This document shows, one piece after another, positions 15,879-24,037 of a stretch of DNA of 64,000 nt (positions within the stretch are counted from its first letter, which is position 1; each line of letters opens with the position of its first letter). Both the position numbers and the translations under genes were made by a program. The DNA is from Mesorhizobium sp. M2D.F.Ca.ET.226.01.1.1 (GTDB taxonomy: Bacteria; Pseudomonadota; Alphaproteobacteria; Rhizobiales; Rhizobiaceae). The DNA lies in the NCBI RefSeq assembly GCF_004022705.2, contig NZ_RZOY02000017.1, forward strand, positions 26,960-90,959, read 5' to 3'. The notes under the pieces are model-generated. The model searched no databases, had not been told where the DNA came from, and worked only from the letters and a program-made list of their open reading frames with translations.

Positions 15879-16310
15879 ATGACGGTTAAGGCAATTCTGG
15901 AAAGCAAGGGCCATGACGTGTTCACGCTCGGGCCCAATGAGAAACTTAGCGAGGCCATTCGCATGCTGGCCGAGCACAGGATCGGCGCGCTCGTCATCAC
16001 CAATGGCGACCGAAAGATCGTCGGCATCCTCTCGGAGCGCGACATCGTCAAGGTCGTGGCCAGGGAAGGCGCCGCCGCGCTCGATATCCCCGTGCGTTCG
16101 GCGATGACGCCGAAGGTGAAGATCTGCAACGAAAACCACACGGTCAACGAGGTCATGGAGATCATGACGAGGGGCCGCTTCCGCCATCTGCCGGTGGAGA
16201 AAAACGGCCTGCTCGACGGCATCGTCTCCATCGGTGACGTGGTCAAGCGCCGCATCGAGGATGTCGAGCGCGAGGCCGAAGAGATCAAGCAATACATCGC
16301 CACCGCTTGA
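15879..16310 (+). CDS. CBS-domain pair protein
   Basis: 143 residues made only of two CBS domains: about 12-65 (GPNEKLSEAIRMLAEHRIGALVI...VGILSERDIVK) and about 78-130 (MTPKVKICNENHTVNEVMEIM...LDGIVSIGDVVKRRIED). The pair binds adenosyl ligands (AMP, ATP or NADH) and signals energy state. The C-terminal tail is helical. ATG 15879 has GTGGAGG directly upstream; a GTG at 15867 is less likely. Stand-alone, downstream of rhomboid. Confidence 0.9.
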   Translation: MTVKAILESKGHDVFTLGPNEKLSEAIRMLAEHRIGALVITNGDRKIVGILSERDIVKVVAREGAAALDIPVRSAMTPKVKICNENHTVNEVMEIMTRGRFRHLPVEKNGLLDGIVSIGDVVKRRIEDVEREAEEIKQYIATA

Positions 16311-16318
16311 TCTTGAGT

Positions 16319-16347
16319 AAAAACCGCCGGCTGTTGCCAGCCGGCGG
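16319..16347 (-). terminator. Terminator of the yjhX homologue
   Basis: CCGCCGGCTG (16324-16333) pairs with CAGCCGGCGG (16338-16347) around a TTGC loop. On the minus strand TTTTT follows. It may also serve the CBS gene, which ends at 16310. Confidence 0.85.
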
Positions 16348-16359
16348 CGTCGGCGCGTT

Positions 16360-16650
16360 CTATCGGTTGTCGAGCTCGGCGCGGACCAGCTCGAGCCCGC
16401 GCCGGGTGATGCGGTAAGGTCCGGCATCCGTCGAGGAAACCGCTTTCTTGCGCCTCAGTTTTCGAAAGAGTTCCAGGTCGAAGCCCGGATAGCGCCAGCC
16501 GTCGCGGGTCAGGCACCGAACCGCGGCGATCTTCCTGCTCTCGTTCTTTTCGATTTCGATACGTCCGCCCTGCGCGAGCAGATGCAGGATGCGCTGTTCC
16601 CCACAGCGCCGCGCGTCCTCTTGGACGCGTGGCACTCTTGGTTGGCGCAT
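16360..16650 (-). CDS. YjhX (TopAI) family toxin-like protein, UPF0386
   Basis: 96 residues. From residue 20 (EQRILHLLAQGGRIEIEK) to the end (YRITRRGLELVRAELDNR) it matches the YjhX family, including the LDNR ending. In E. coli this protein (TopAI) inhibits topoisomerase I and is neutralised by the GNAT protein YjhQ. Here no antitoxin gene is adjacent; the nearest GNAT gene is at 18477 beyond gatB. The N-terminus is about 12 residues longer than usual, and its start codon and ribosome site lie inside a palindromic repeat. Whether it is toxic is unknown. Confidence 0.82.
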   Translation of the reverse strand: MRQPRVPRVQEDARRCGEQRILHLLAQGGRIEIEKNESRKIAAVRCLTRDGWRYPGFDLELFRKLRRKKAVSSTDAGPYRITRRGLELVRAELDNR

Positions 16651-16692
16651 GATCCTTTCCGAAAATCGGTTCCGATTTTCGGGGTCATGCGC
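16645..16692. repeat. Intergenic palindromic repeat (GCATGATC...GAAAATCGG type)
   Basis: GCGCATGA (16645-16652) and TCATGCGC (16685-16692) frame an inner stem CCGAAAATCGG / CCGATTTTCGG. It belongs to the same broad class as the copies at 21570, 60608 and 62576. It overlaps the 5' end of the yjhX homologue. Confidence 0.8.
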
Positions 16693-16972
16693 TGCGCGAA
16701 ATGCCCATTGGAGAACTCCCGGGAAAAACAACAAAAGCCGCCGCCGCGAGACATCGCGGCACGGGGTTTCAGGTTTTCCTGCCCTGCCTCTTACGAGGTC
16801 AGGGCTTCACCGGGACTGACGTAAGTGGACATCCACTCTCCATTGGATGGACACTTCTTAGGCGAAAGCGGCGCGGAAGGCCAGCGCGAGGCTTGTCTCA
16901 CAAGGCGGTTTGCACTAGCGAGTGACTTTCACGTCTGGCGTGAAAATCACGTTCGCGAACGAGCAGGCCTCT
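16693..16972. other. Intergenic stretch before gatB
   Basis: No gene seen. It holds an imperfect inverted repeat around 16822-16860 (AAGTGGACATCCA ... TGGATGGACACTT) and a small hairpin TTCACG/CGTGAA at 16927-16943, 30 bp before gatB. The gatB promoter should lie here, but no clear -35/-10 pair was found. Confidence 0.4.
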
Positions 16973-18472
16973 ATGAGCATCATCGACACCCGCACCCCCG
17001 ACGCAAAACGTCTGATCCCCGGCGCCACCGGCGACTGGGAGGTCATCATCGGGCTCGAAGTGCATGCGCAAGTGATCTCGCAGGCCAAGCTTTTCTCGGG
17101 TGCCTCGACGTCGTTCGGCGCGGCGCCCAACGCCAACGTTAGCCTGGTCGACGCGGCGATGCCCGGCATGCTGCCGGTCATCAACGAGGAATGCGTCAAG
17201 CAGGCGATCCGCACTGGGCTCGGCCTCAAGGCCGCGATCAACCACAAGTCGGTCTTCGACCGGAAGAACTATTTCTATCCGGACCTGCCGCAGGGCTACC
17301 AGATCTCGCAGTTCAAGCAGCCGATCGTCGGCGAGGGCAAGGTGATCGTCTCGGTCGGCCCCGACCGGCACGGCGAGTTCGAGGATATCGAGGTCGGCAT
17401 CGAGCGCCTGCATCTGGAGCAGGACGCCGGCAAGTCGATGCACGACCAGCACCCGACGATGTCCTATGTCGACCTCAACCGCTCCGGCGTGGCGCTGATG
17501 GAGATCGTCTCCAAGCCCGACATCCGCTCGGCGGAGGAAGCCAAGGCCTATGTGACGAAGCTTCGCTCGATCATGCGCTATCTCGGCACGTGCGACGGCA
17601 ACATGGACGAAGGCTCGCTGCGCGCCGATGTCAACGTTTCCGTCCGTCGTCCGGGTGGCGCGTTCGGCACGCGCTGCGAGATCAAGAACATGAACTCGAT
17701 CCGCTTCATCGGCCAGGCCATCGAATACGAGGCGCGCCGGCAGATCGCCATCCTGGAAGACGGTGGCAAGATCGACCAGGAGACACGCCTGTTCGACCCG
17801 AACAAGGGCGAGACGCGTTCGATGCGTTCCAAGGAGGAGGCGCACGACTACCGCTACTTCCCGGATCCAGACCTTTTGCCACTGGAGTTCGACCAGGCCT
17901 ATGTCGACGCGCTCGAAAAGGAACTGCCTGAGCTGCCCGACGACAAGAAGGCGCGGCTGGTCGATGTGCTCGGCCTGTCGGCCTATGACGCTTCCGTCCT
18001 GGTGTCGGAGAAGCCGATTGCCGACTATTTCGAGAAGGTGGCCTCCGGTCGCGACGGCAAGCTCGCCGCCAACTGGGTCATCAACGATCTGCTGGGTCAG
18101 CTGAACAAGGCCGGCAAAGACATTGAAAATGCTCCGGTTTCACCTGATCAGCTCGGTGCCGTTCTAGACCTGATCAAGGAAGGCACCATTTCCGGCAAGA
18201 TCGCCAAGGACCTGTTCGAGATCGTCTGGAACGAAGGTGGCGATCCGCGCAAGCTGGTCGAGAGCCGCGGCATGAAGCAGGTCACCGACACCGGCGCTAT
18301 CGAGAAGGCGGTCGACGAGGTCATCGCCGCCAACCCGGACAAGGCCGAGCAGGCGCGCGCCAAGCCGACCATGGCCGGCTGGTTCGTCGGTCAGGTCATG
18401 AAGGCCACCGGCGGCAAGGCCAACCCGCAGGCGGTCAACGACCTGGTCAAGGCCAAGCTCGGCATCGAGTAG
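16973..18472 (+). CDS. gatB: Aspartyl/glutamyl-tRNA(Asn/Gln) amidotransferase subunit B
   Basis: 499 residues, the normal GatB length. Opening GDWEVIIGLEVHAQV and SVFDRKNYFYPDLPQGYQISQ are the signature of the GatB cradle domain. The C-terminal YqeY-like tail domain (about 345-495) ends ANPQAVNDLVKAKLGIE. With GatA and GatC it converts misacylated Glu-tRNA(Gln) or Asp-tRNA(Asn) to the amide form. The partners are not in the window. An upstream in-frame extension to 16922 lacks family similarity, so ATG 16973 is used. Confidence 0.97.
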   Translation: MSIIDTRTPDAKRLIPGATGDWEVIIGLEVHAQVISQAKLFSGASTSFGAAPNANVSLVDAAMPGMLPVINEECVKQAIRTGLGLKAAINHKSVFDRKNYFYPDLPQGYQISQFKQPIVGEGKVIVSVGPDRHGEFEDIEVGIERLHLEQDAGKSMHDQHPTMSYVDLNRSGVALMEIVSKPDIRSAEEAKAYVTKLRSIMRYLGTCDGNMDEGSLRADVNVSVRRPGGAFGTRCEIKNMNSIRFIGQAIEYEARRQIAILEDGGKIDQETRLFDPNKGETRSMRSKEEAHDYRYFPDPDLLPLEFDQAYVDALEKELPELPDDKKARLVDVLGLSAYDASVLVSEKPIADYFEKVASGRDGKLAANWVINDLLGQLNKAGKDIENAPVSPDQLGAVLDLIKEGTISGKIAKDLFEIVWNEGGDPRKLVESRGMKQVTDTGAIEKAVDEVIAANPDKAEQARAKPTMAGWFVGQVMKATGGKANPQAVNDLVKAKLGIE

Positions 18473-18476
18473 GGCG

Positions 18477-18965
18477 ATGTTCGTCCGCACCGCCAGCGAA
18501 CGCGATCTGGTTGCGGTCCGTGCGCTGCTGGTCGAGACCTGGCATGCGACCTATGACACCATCTATGGCGCCGAGCGGGTTACCGCGATCACCGACGACT
18601 GGCATTCGATCGCCTCGCTCAAGGCGCGGTTGACGCGACCGAATTCCGAATTCCTGGTCGCCGACGATGGCAAGCGGCTCGGCGGCATGGCATTCGCCGC
18701 CGCCACCACCGACCCGAAGATCGTCCTTCTGAACCAGCTCTACGTGCATCCGGCCTACCAGCGGCGAGGCATTGGCCACTCGTTGCTCGACGAGGTCGAG
18801 GCCAGCTTTCCCGAGATGCATACGCTGCGTCTCGAGGTCGAGGAAGCCAATGCCGTGGCGATCGCCTTCTACGAGGCCAATGGGTTCCGGCCGGCGGGCA
18901 GGACCGCCGACTGCGGCGGCAATTCGGGATTGCCCGCGCTTATTCTGGAGAAGCGGCTCGGCTAG
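18477..18965 (+). CDS. GNAT-family N-acetyltransferase
   Basis: 162 residues. The acetyl-CoA pyrophosphate loop is in LYVHPAYQRRGIGHSLLDEVE (about residues 84-104), followed by LRLEVEEANAVAIAFYEANGF, the typical strand-helix of GNATs. It moves an acetyl group to an amine; the substrate is unknown. Only 4 bp separate it from gatB, so it is co-transcribed. It is not evidently a YjhQ orthologue. Confidence 0.88.
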   Translation: MFVRTASERDLVAVRALLVETWHATYDTIYGAERVTAITDDWHSIASLKARLTRPNSEFLVADDGKRLGGMAFAAATTDPKIVLLNQLYVHPAYQRRGIGHSLLDEVEASFPEMHTLRLEVEEANAVAIAFYEANGFRPAGRTADCGGNSGLPALILEKRLG

Positions 18966-19097
18966 ATCGTCGGCGCGCATCCTCGTGCATCATCGCGCGG
19001 TTTTGATTTGATCGCGCCGATCCGCCCGATCAAACCTGTTCCACGCAGCGTTCGCACCCGCCACAAGGTTAGGGGCGCCGCTCGCTAGGGGGAAACC

Positions 19098-19796
19098 ATG
19101 CCGAGCTTGCCGGAACTGATGCCGACCGAAGTGTCGGGTGAGACTTTCGGCGGCGTGACCTATCACGTCGCTGGCGAACTGGTGCCGGTGCTGTCGGTCG
19201 ATGTGACCAATATGCCGGTCTATTTCGAGCACCATATCCTGCTCTGGAAGAACACCACCATCACCATCGGCCTGAAGTCGCTGAAGGGCGCGCTGAAGCG
19301 CATGATCGCCGGCATGCAGATCTTCGTCACCGAGGCGTCCGGGCCGGGTGTCATTGCCTTCAGCCGCGACGGGCCCGGCCATATCGTGCCGATCCATCTC
19401 CGGCGCGGCGAAGAGATCCAGGTGCGCGAGCACCAGTTTCTCGCCGCCACCGCCAGCGTCGACTACACGTTCGAGCGCGTGCGCGGCCTGGGAACGATGC
19501 TGTTCGGCCAGAGCGGCTTCTTCATCGACCGTTTCCGTGGCGAGACCGGCGACGGCATCGTCTGGCTGCACGGCTACGGCAACGTCTTCGAGAAGGTGCT
19601 GGCGCCCGGCGAAACTATCGACATCGAGCCAGGCGGCTGGCTGTTCAAGGACGCCTCGGTGAGGATGGATACGAGGATCGACAAGCTTTCCAGCGGCTTC
19701 TTCGGCGCCGCCATGAATTTCGTCGTCAACCGCTTCACCGGACCGGGCCGGGTCGGCATCCAGTCGATGTATCTGCACATGCCGTCGGAAGAGTAG
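19098..19796 (+). CDS. TIGR00266/AIM24-family protein
   Basis: 232 residues, all-beta AIM24 (tryptophan RNA-binding attenuator-like) fold. Recognised from GLKSLKGALKRMIAG, the F(V)TEASGPGVIAFSRDGPGHIVPI region and WLHGYGNVFEKVLAPGE. Glycine-rich hairpin turns recur through the length. In bacteria the role is unclear; in mitochondria AIM24 affects inner-membrane organisation. A strong GGGGGAAA site precedes ATG 19098. It is monocistronic and convergent with panC. Confidence 0.88.
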   Translation: MPSLPELMPTEVSGETFGGVTYHVAGELVPVLSVDVTNMPVYFEHHILLWKNTTITIGLKSLKGALKRMIAGMQIFVTEASGPGVIAFSRDGPGHIVPIHLRRGEEIQVREHQFLAATASVDYTFERVRGLGTMLFGQSGFFIDRFRGETGDGIVWLHGYGNVFEKVLAPGETIDIEPGGWLFKDASVRMDTRIDKLSSGFFGAAMNFVVNRFTGPGRVGIQSMYLHMPSEE

Positions 19797-19867
19797 GCGT
19801 TTCGCGAGCAGGCCGATCGCGGCAGTGGCGACAATTCAAGGATCAGCAGCCGTCGAGCAGCGAGCGC

Positions 19868-20719
19868 TCAGGTGGAAGGGATTTCCACGTTGTCGATCAA
19901 CCGCGTCGTGCCAAGCCAGGCTGCTGCGAGCACACGGCCGTCGCGCTTCCGCTGCCAGGGTGCAAGCGTGACGCTCGCGCGGGCGGCGACATAGTCGACC
20001 TTCCGGAAGCCTGCTGAGACAAGGGCCTTTGCAGCATCTTCGGTGGCGCCGGCTTCGTCCTCGCCGGCCGAAAGCGCCGCCGCCGCACGGCGCAGGATCA
20101 CGTTGAGCTGGCGCGCGATGTCAAGCTCGGCCTCGCCGAGATAGGCATTGCGCGACGACATGGCGAGGCCGTGAGCGTCGCGCACGGTTGGCGCGCCGAC
20201 GATTTCGACGGGCAGGTCGAGATCGCGGCAGAGCTGCCTGACGACGCAAAGCTGCTGGTAGTCCTTCTCGCCGAACACGGCGCAATCGGGCTCTGCCTGC
20301 AGGAAGAGCTTGGCCACCACGGTCGCGACACCGTCGAAGAAATTCGGCCTGAAGTCGGTTTCGAGACCGGAGGAAGGGCCGCCCACCGAGATTTTGGTGG
20401 TGAAGCCGGCCGGGTACATTTCCGCCACGCCGGGCGTGAAGGCGAGGTGCGCGCCTGCGTCCCGCAACCGGTCGAGATCGCGCGCCAGCTGGCGCGGGTA
20501 TTTGTCGAGATCTTCCGTCGGCGCGAACTGGGTCGGATTGACGAAGATCGAGACGACGCTGCGATCGGCCCGTTCGAGCGCGATCCTGACCAGCGAGATG
20601 TGGCCGTCATGCAGCGCGCCCATGGTCGGCACCATGGCGACCTTGAGGCCGGCCTGCCGCCAGTCCCGGACCTGGGCGCGAAGGGCGGCGACGCTGTCGA
20701 CGACGATGGGAGCGGTCAT
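19868..20719 (-). CDS. panC: Pantoate-beta-alanine ligase
   Basis: 283 residues. The nucleotidyl-transferase fold motif is VPTMGALHDGHISLV (about 30-44, with the HxGH signature), then IFVNPTQFAPTEDLDKYPR and FGEKDYQQL. It joins pantoate and beta-alanine with ATP to give pantothenate, the last step before CoA synthesis. The start overlaps the panB stop by 4 bp (ATGA), so the two are translationally coupled. Confidence 0.97.
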   Translation of the reverse strand: MTAPIVVDSVAALRAQVRDWRQAGLKVAMVPTMGALHDGHISLVRIALERADRSVVSIFVNPTQFAPTEDLDKYPRQLARDLDRLRDAGAHLAFTPGVAEMYPAGFTTKISVGGPSSGLETDFRPNFFDGVATVVAKLFLQAEPDCAVFGEKDYQQLCVVRQLCRDLDLPVEIVGAPTVRDAHGLAMSSRNAYLGEAELDIARQLNVILRRAAAALSAGEDEAGATEDAAKALVSAGFRKVDYVAARASVTLAPWQRKRDGRVLAAAWLGTTRLIDNVEIPST

Positions 20720-21555
20720 ATCTCGTCCTTGCCGGGTGCAGTCGTGAAGACGTGGTCGGAACCGGGAAAGGCCCGGCTGCGCACCTCGGCCGCATAGCGC
20801 GCCGCCGCATCCGCCACCACGCTGCGCAAGTCGGCATATTCCTTGACGAATTTCGGCACGCGATCGACGGTCAGGCCGACCATGTCGTCGATCACCAGGA
20901 TCTGGCCGTCGCAGTCGGCACTGGCGCCGATGCCGATCGTCGGTATGGGTATATGATGGCTGAGCTTCGCCGCTACCGCCTCCACTGTGCCCTCGATGAC
21001 GACGGAGAAGGCGCCGGCTTTTTCCACAGCCTCGGCATCGCGAAAGAGGGCTGCGATGTTCTCCTCCGTGCGGCCCTTGATCCTGTAGCCGCCCTCCTTC
21101 TCCACCGACTGTGGCTGCAGGCCGATATGACCCATGACGGGTATTCCCGCCGCGACGATCGCCGCGATCTGGACGGCCATGTCGACGCCGCCTTCGAGCT
21201 TCACAGCCTGGCAGCCCGTTTCCTCGACGATGCGCCTTGCCGCAGTCACGGCCTGTGCCGGCGAGGCCTCATAGCTGCCGGCCGGCATGTCGACCACGAC
21301 GCATGCTTTGGCCGAGCCGCGCATCACGGCCTGGCCATGGGCGATCATCATGTCCAGCGAGGCGCCGAGGGTCGTTGCGTGACCATGCAGGACCATGGCG
21401 ACACTGTCGCCGACCAGCAGCAGGTCGACATGCGGATCGAGCAGGCGAGCGACGGGGTAGGTGTAGGCGGTGAGGCAGACGATCGGCACACCGCCCTTGC
21501 GGCGGCGAATGTCTTCGGCATTGATCCGGATGGCGGCGGACGGATCACGAGTCAA
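20716..21555 (-). CDS. panB: 3-methyl-2-oxobutanoate hydroxymethyltransferase
   Basis: 279 residues, TIM barrel. Motifs: GVPIVCLTAYTYPVARLLD, LLVGDSVAMVLHGHATTLG and VKLEGG; the catalytic Glu is in FSVVIEGTVEAV. It adds a methylene-tetrahydrofolate-derived hydroxymethyl group to ketoisovalerate, the first step to pantoate. The start is TTG at 21555, with GGGAGG six bases upstream; no ATG fits. First gene of panB-panC. Two palindromic repeats lie immediately upstream. Confidence 0.96.
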   Translation of the reverse strand: MTRDPSAAIRINAEDIRRRKGGVPIVCLTAYTYPVARLLDPHVDLLLVGDSVAMVLHGHATTLGASLDMMIAHGQAVMRGSAKACVVVDMPAGSYEASPAQAVTAARRIVEETGCQAVKLEGGVDMAVQIAAIVAAGIPVMGHIGLQPQSVEKEGGYRIKGRTEENIAALFRDAEAVEKAGAFSVVIEGTVEAVAAKLSHHIPIPTIGIGASADCDGQILVIDDMVGLTVDRVPKFVKEYADLRSVVADAAARYAAEVRSRAFPGSDHVFTTAPGKDEI

Positions 21556-21569
21556 TCGTCACCTCCCTA

Positions 21570-21618
21570 GAGCATGATGCCGAAAAGTGTGTAGCGGTTT
21601 TCGGACGACATCATGCTC
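21570..21618. repeat. Intergenic palindromic repeat (GAGCATGATG type)
   Basis: GAGCATGATG (21570-21579) and CATCATGCTC (21609-21618) flank CCGAAAAGTGTG ... GCGGTTTTCGG. Same class as 16645 and 62576. It lies directly upstream of panB. Confidence 0.8.
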
Positions 21619-21626
21619 AATCTCTT

Positions 21627-21675
21627 TAGAGCCGGATGATTTCAGGTCGATTCGACCTGAAATCATCCGGCTCTA
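21627..21675. repeat. Perfect 49-bp palindrome
   Basis: Two exact 24-bp arms (21627-21650 and 21652-21675) around one central base. The arms begin TAGAGCCGGATGATTTC. It follows the previous palindrome by 8 bp, forming a composite element. No terminator T tract follows. The remaining bases to 21872 hold the upstream region of the NDUFA12 gene and no other gene. Confidence 0.85.
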
Positions 21676-21872
21676 GGCGCGCCCGGAACGGACGGGCAGA
21701 GCTTTAGAAAGACAGGCCACGCTTGGCAAGCGGCGCTGTCGCCGGTAGTAGCGGTGCATCGATTTAGCGCACGAAGCATTTATACTGCGGGCATGGCAAA
21801 ACCCTTGCCTTCATTGTGGCGTGACGCCATAAGCAGGAGAAAGGCGCAGCCGCTGCCGCCGCGAGGATCTGG

Positions 21873-22271
21873 ATGAAAACTTTCCTGCTGCAGTTTTTCA
21901 CCTGGTGGAATAGCCAGACGCTGGGCACGCGCTTGCACACCTGGCGCTTCGGCAAGAAGGTCGGCGAGGACGAGGCCGGCAACGTCTATTACGAGGGCGG
22001 CGTCGATTCGGAAGGCCGCACCCGCCGCTGGATCATCTACCGCGACTATTCGGAAGCCTCGAAGATCCCGCCCGGCTGGCATGGCTGGATCCATCACCGT
22101 GTCGACACGCCCCCCTCGAGCGAGAGCTACAAGGCGCGCGAGTGGCAGAAGCCGCATCGGGCGAACCTCACCGGAACACCTGGCGCCTATCGGCCGCAAG
22201 GTTCGATTCTGACCAATCAGCATCGTCCGCAGGTGACCGGCGACTACGACGCCTGGACGCCGGGATCGTAA
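21873..22271 (+). CDS. NADH:ubiquinone oxidoreductase NDUFA12-like subunit
   Basis: 132 residues. It matches the B17.2/NDUFA12 accessory subunit of complex I: TRLHTWRFGKKVGEDEAGNVYY, RRWIIYRDYSEASKIPPGWHGWIHH and a C-terminal YDAWTPGS. This subunit is restricted to alphaproteobacteria and mitochondria and sits on the peripheral arm of complex I. It is encoded away from the nuo operon here, as is usual. It is followed by DUF2155, a conserved neighbour. Confidence 0.95.
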   Translation: MKTFLLQFFTWWNSQTLGTRLHTWRFGKKVGEDEAGNVYYEGGVDSEGRTRRWIIYRDYSEASKIPPGWHGWIHHRVDTPPSSESYKAREWQKPHRANLTGTPGAYRPQGSILTNQHRPQVTGDYDAWTPGS

Positions 22272-22406
22272 TCCTCCGGATCGTCATCTAAGGCGCCGCT
22301 TCGGTCCGTTATCGCCACAATTGGCATTTAGCTGGTTGCTGACTGCGCAGCCATGATTAGCCTTGGGTGTTGAAGAATCACCCGGGCACAACCACCGGTA
22401 TTTTGC

Positions 22407-22961
22407 ATGAGCTCTTTCGGCCATATCTCTAAGGCGCTGATCGCGGCGACGTCGATTCTGATTGCCTCGACGGCTGCTTTCGCCGCGCAGGCGCCGGCCG
22501 CGGCACCCGCGGTTGCCGACCGCATCACCAATCCGGTGGCCGAGTTCGCCGGCATCGACAAGATCACCGGACGCATCATCACCTTCGACGTCTATGTCGA
22601 CGAGACGGTGCAGTTCGGCGCTCTGCAGGTGACGCCCCGCGTCTGCTATTCGCGGCCGGATACGGAACAGCCCAAGACCGATTCCTTCGTCGAGGTCGAC
22701 GAGATCACGCTCGACCGCAAGATCCGCCGCATCTTCACCGGCTGGATGTTCGCCGAAAGCCCCGGCCTCAACGCCGTCGAGCACGCCGTCTATGACGTCT
22801 GGCTGAAAGGCTGCAAGCAGAAGTCCGACGTGCCGCCGCCGACCGCGGCCAAGGCCGACACGGTCAAGCCGAAGACCGAGGCCGCCAAGCCCAAGGCTGC
22901 GGCGCAACCGGCCGACGCCGCCCCCGAGCCGGCTGACGACGATCCTTCCAGCGCCAACTGA
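22407..22961 (+). CDS. DUF2155-domain secreted protein
   Basis: 184 residues. Signal peptide 1-26 (AATSILIASTAAFA). The DUF2155 core is residues 45-135: KITGRIITFDVYVDETVQFGALQV, CYSRP, then RIFTGWMFAESPGLNAVEHAVYDVWLKGC. The two cysteines probably form a disulfide. The last 50 residues are an Ala/Pro/Lys-rich, low-complexity tail. Periplasmic; function unknown. It sits next to NDUFA12 as in many alphaproteobacteria. Confidence 0.9.
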   Translation: MSSFGHISKALIAATSILIASTAAFAAQAPAAAPAVADRITNPVAEFAGIDKITGRIITFDVYVDETVQFGALQVTPRVCYSRPDTEQPKTDSFVEVDEITLDRKIRRIFTGWMFAESPGLNAVEHAVYDVWLKGCKQKSDVPPPTAAKADTVKPKTEAAKPKAAAQPADAAPEPADDDPSSAN

Positions 22962-23020
22962 TCCCGGAACCTGTCCGCCTTTGAGCCGTTCCAACTCGGC
23001 AAGGCGAGGAGGATTCCACG

Positions 23021-23404
23021 ATGCCCCCCAAAAAGCCGATCATGGCCAACAAGCAGGAGCTTCTCGACATCGAGAAGGGCTTCTGGACCGGCGATTCCGC
23101 CTACTATGAAGCCAATGCCGATACGGGATGCCTGGTTGCGTTCCCCCAGATGGCCAAGGCGATGACCAATGCCGAACTGGCAGCGACGGCCAGCAAGCCC
23201 AACCGATGGCGCGACCTCGACATCAAGCTCAAGGGCATGGTCGAGCCGGGCAGCGACATCATTATGCTGACTTACGAGGCGCACGCGACACGCGAGAACG
23301 GCGAATCCTATGCCGCGCTGGTCAGCACCGGCTATGTCCATCGCGCCGACGGCTGGAAGATGATGTTCCATGCGCAGACGCCGTTGGATACCGCGCAGGA
23401 CTGA
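23021..23404 (+). CDS. NTF2-like / DUF4440-type small protein
   Basis: 127 residues. One SnoaL/NTF2-like cone fold can be read: LLDIEKGFWTGDSAYYEANADTG, then YVHRADGWKMMFHAQTP, the typical last strand of DUF4440 proteins. Such domains bind small ligands or serve as catalytic scaffolds; no active site is evident. AGGAGG lies 8 bases before ATG 23021; a second ATG at 23042 is possible. It converges with aat, 3 bp apart. Confidence 0.8.
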   Translation: MPPKKPIMANKQELLDIEKGFWTGDSAYYEANADTGCLVAFPQMAKAMTNAELAATASKPNRWRDLDIKLKGMVEPGSDIIMLTYEAHATRENGESYAALVSTGYVHRADGWKMMFHAQTPLDTAQD

Positions 23405-23407
23405 GCC

Positions 23408-24025
23408 TCAAGGGTAGAAGACAGCCTCACCCTTCAGCGCCTCGGCGAGCAGCTTCTCATACTGGCCGCGCGGCACGTCGACGGCGCCGAAGCGCTTGAG
23501 GTGCTCGGTCGTGAACTGCGTGTCGAGCAGCGCGAAGCCGCGCGCCTTCAGCCGTTCGACGAGATAGTGGAGGCAGGTCTTCGAGGCGTCGGTCTCCCTG
23601 GCGAACATGCTCTCACCGAAGAACACGCGCCCGAGTGAGACGCCATAGAGGCCGCCGACCAGCCTGTCTTCGCGCCACGCTTCGACCGAATGGCAGTGCC
23701 CCAGCCTATAGAGCTCGACATAGGCTTCGCGGATCGGCGCGTTGATCCACGTCGAGCGGCGCTCCTCGCGCTTTTCGGCGCATCCATCGATCGTCGCCTC
23801 GAAATCGAAGTCGTAGCGGATGTCGAACGGATGCCTGCGGATCGTCTTCTTCAGGCTGCGCGGTGTGTGAAATCCGTCCAGCGGAATGATGCCGCGCGTT
23901 TCCGGCCGCACCCAGAACACTTCCGGGTCGTTGGCGCTCTCGGCCATCGGGAAGACGCCAGAGGCGTAGGCCCTCAACAAAAGGTCGGTCGGGATGCGAT
24001 AGCCTGGTGCGTAGGGACGGGTCAT
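23408..24025 (-). CDS. aat: Leucyl/phenylalanyl-tRNA-protein transferase
   Basis: 205 residues. Motifs of the Aat family: FPMAESANDPEVFWVRPETRG (about 25-45), CHSVEAW (the conserved His-Ser-Val-Glu block) and GGLYGVSLGRVFFGESMF. It adds Leu or Phe to N-terminal Lys/Arg of proteins, marking them for ClpS/ClpAP degradation. It lies 12 bp after accC on the same strand, the last gene of the aroQ-accB-accC-aat run. Confidence 0.96.
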   Translation of the reverse strand: MTRPYAPGYRIPTDLLLRAYASGVFPMAESANDPEVFWVRPETRGIIPLDGFHTPRSLKKTIRRHPFDIRYDFDFEATIDGCAEKREERRSTWINAPIREAYVELYRLGHCHSVEAWREDRLVGGLYGVSLGRVFFGESMFARETDASKTCLHYLVERLKARGFALLDTQFTTEHLKRFGAVDVPRGQYEKLLAEALKGEAVFYP

Positions 24026-24037
24026 CGCATCCCCGTA

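Noticed and set aside
16360..18965. YjhX plus GNAT as a toxin-antitoxin pair
   Set aside because: The GNAT gene is on the other strand, separated by gatB and coupled to it, and is not recognisably YjhQ.
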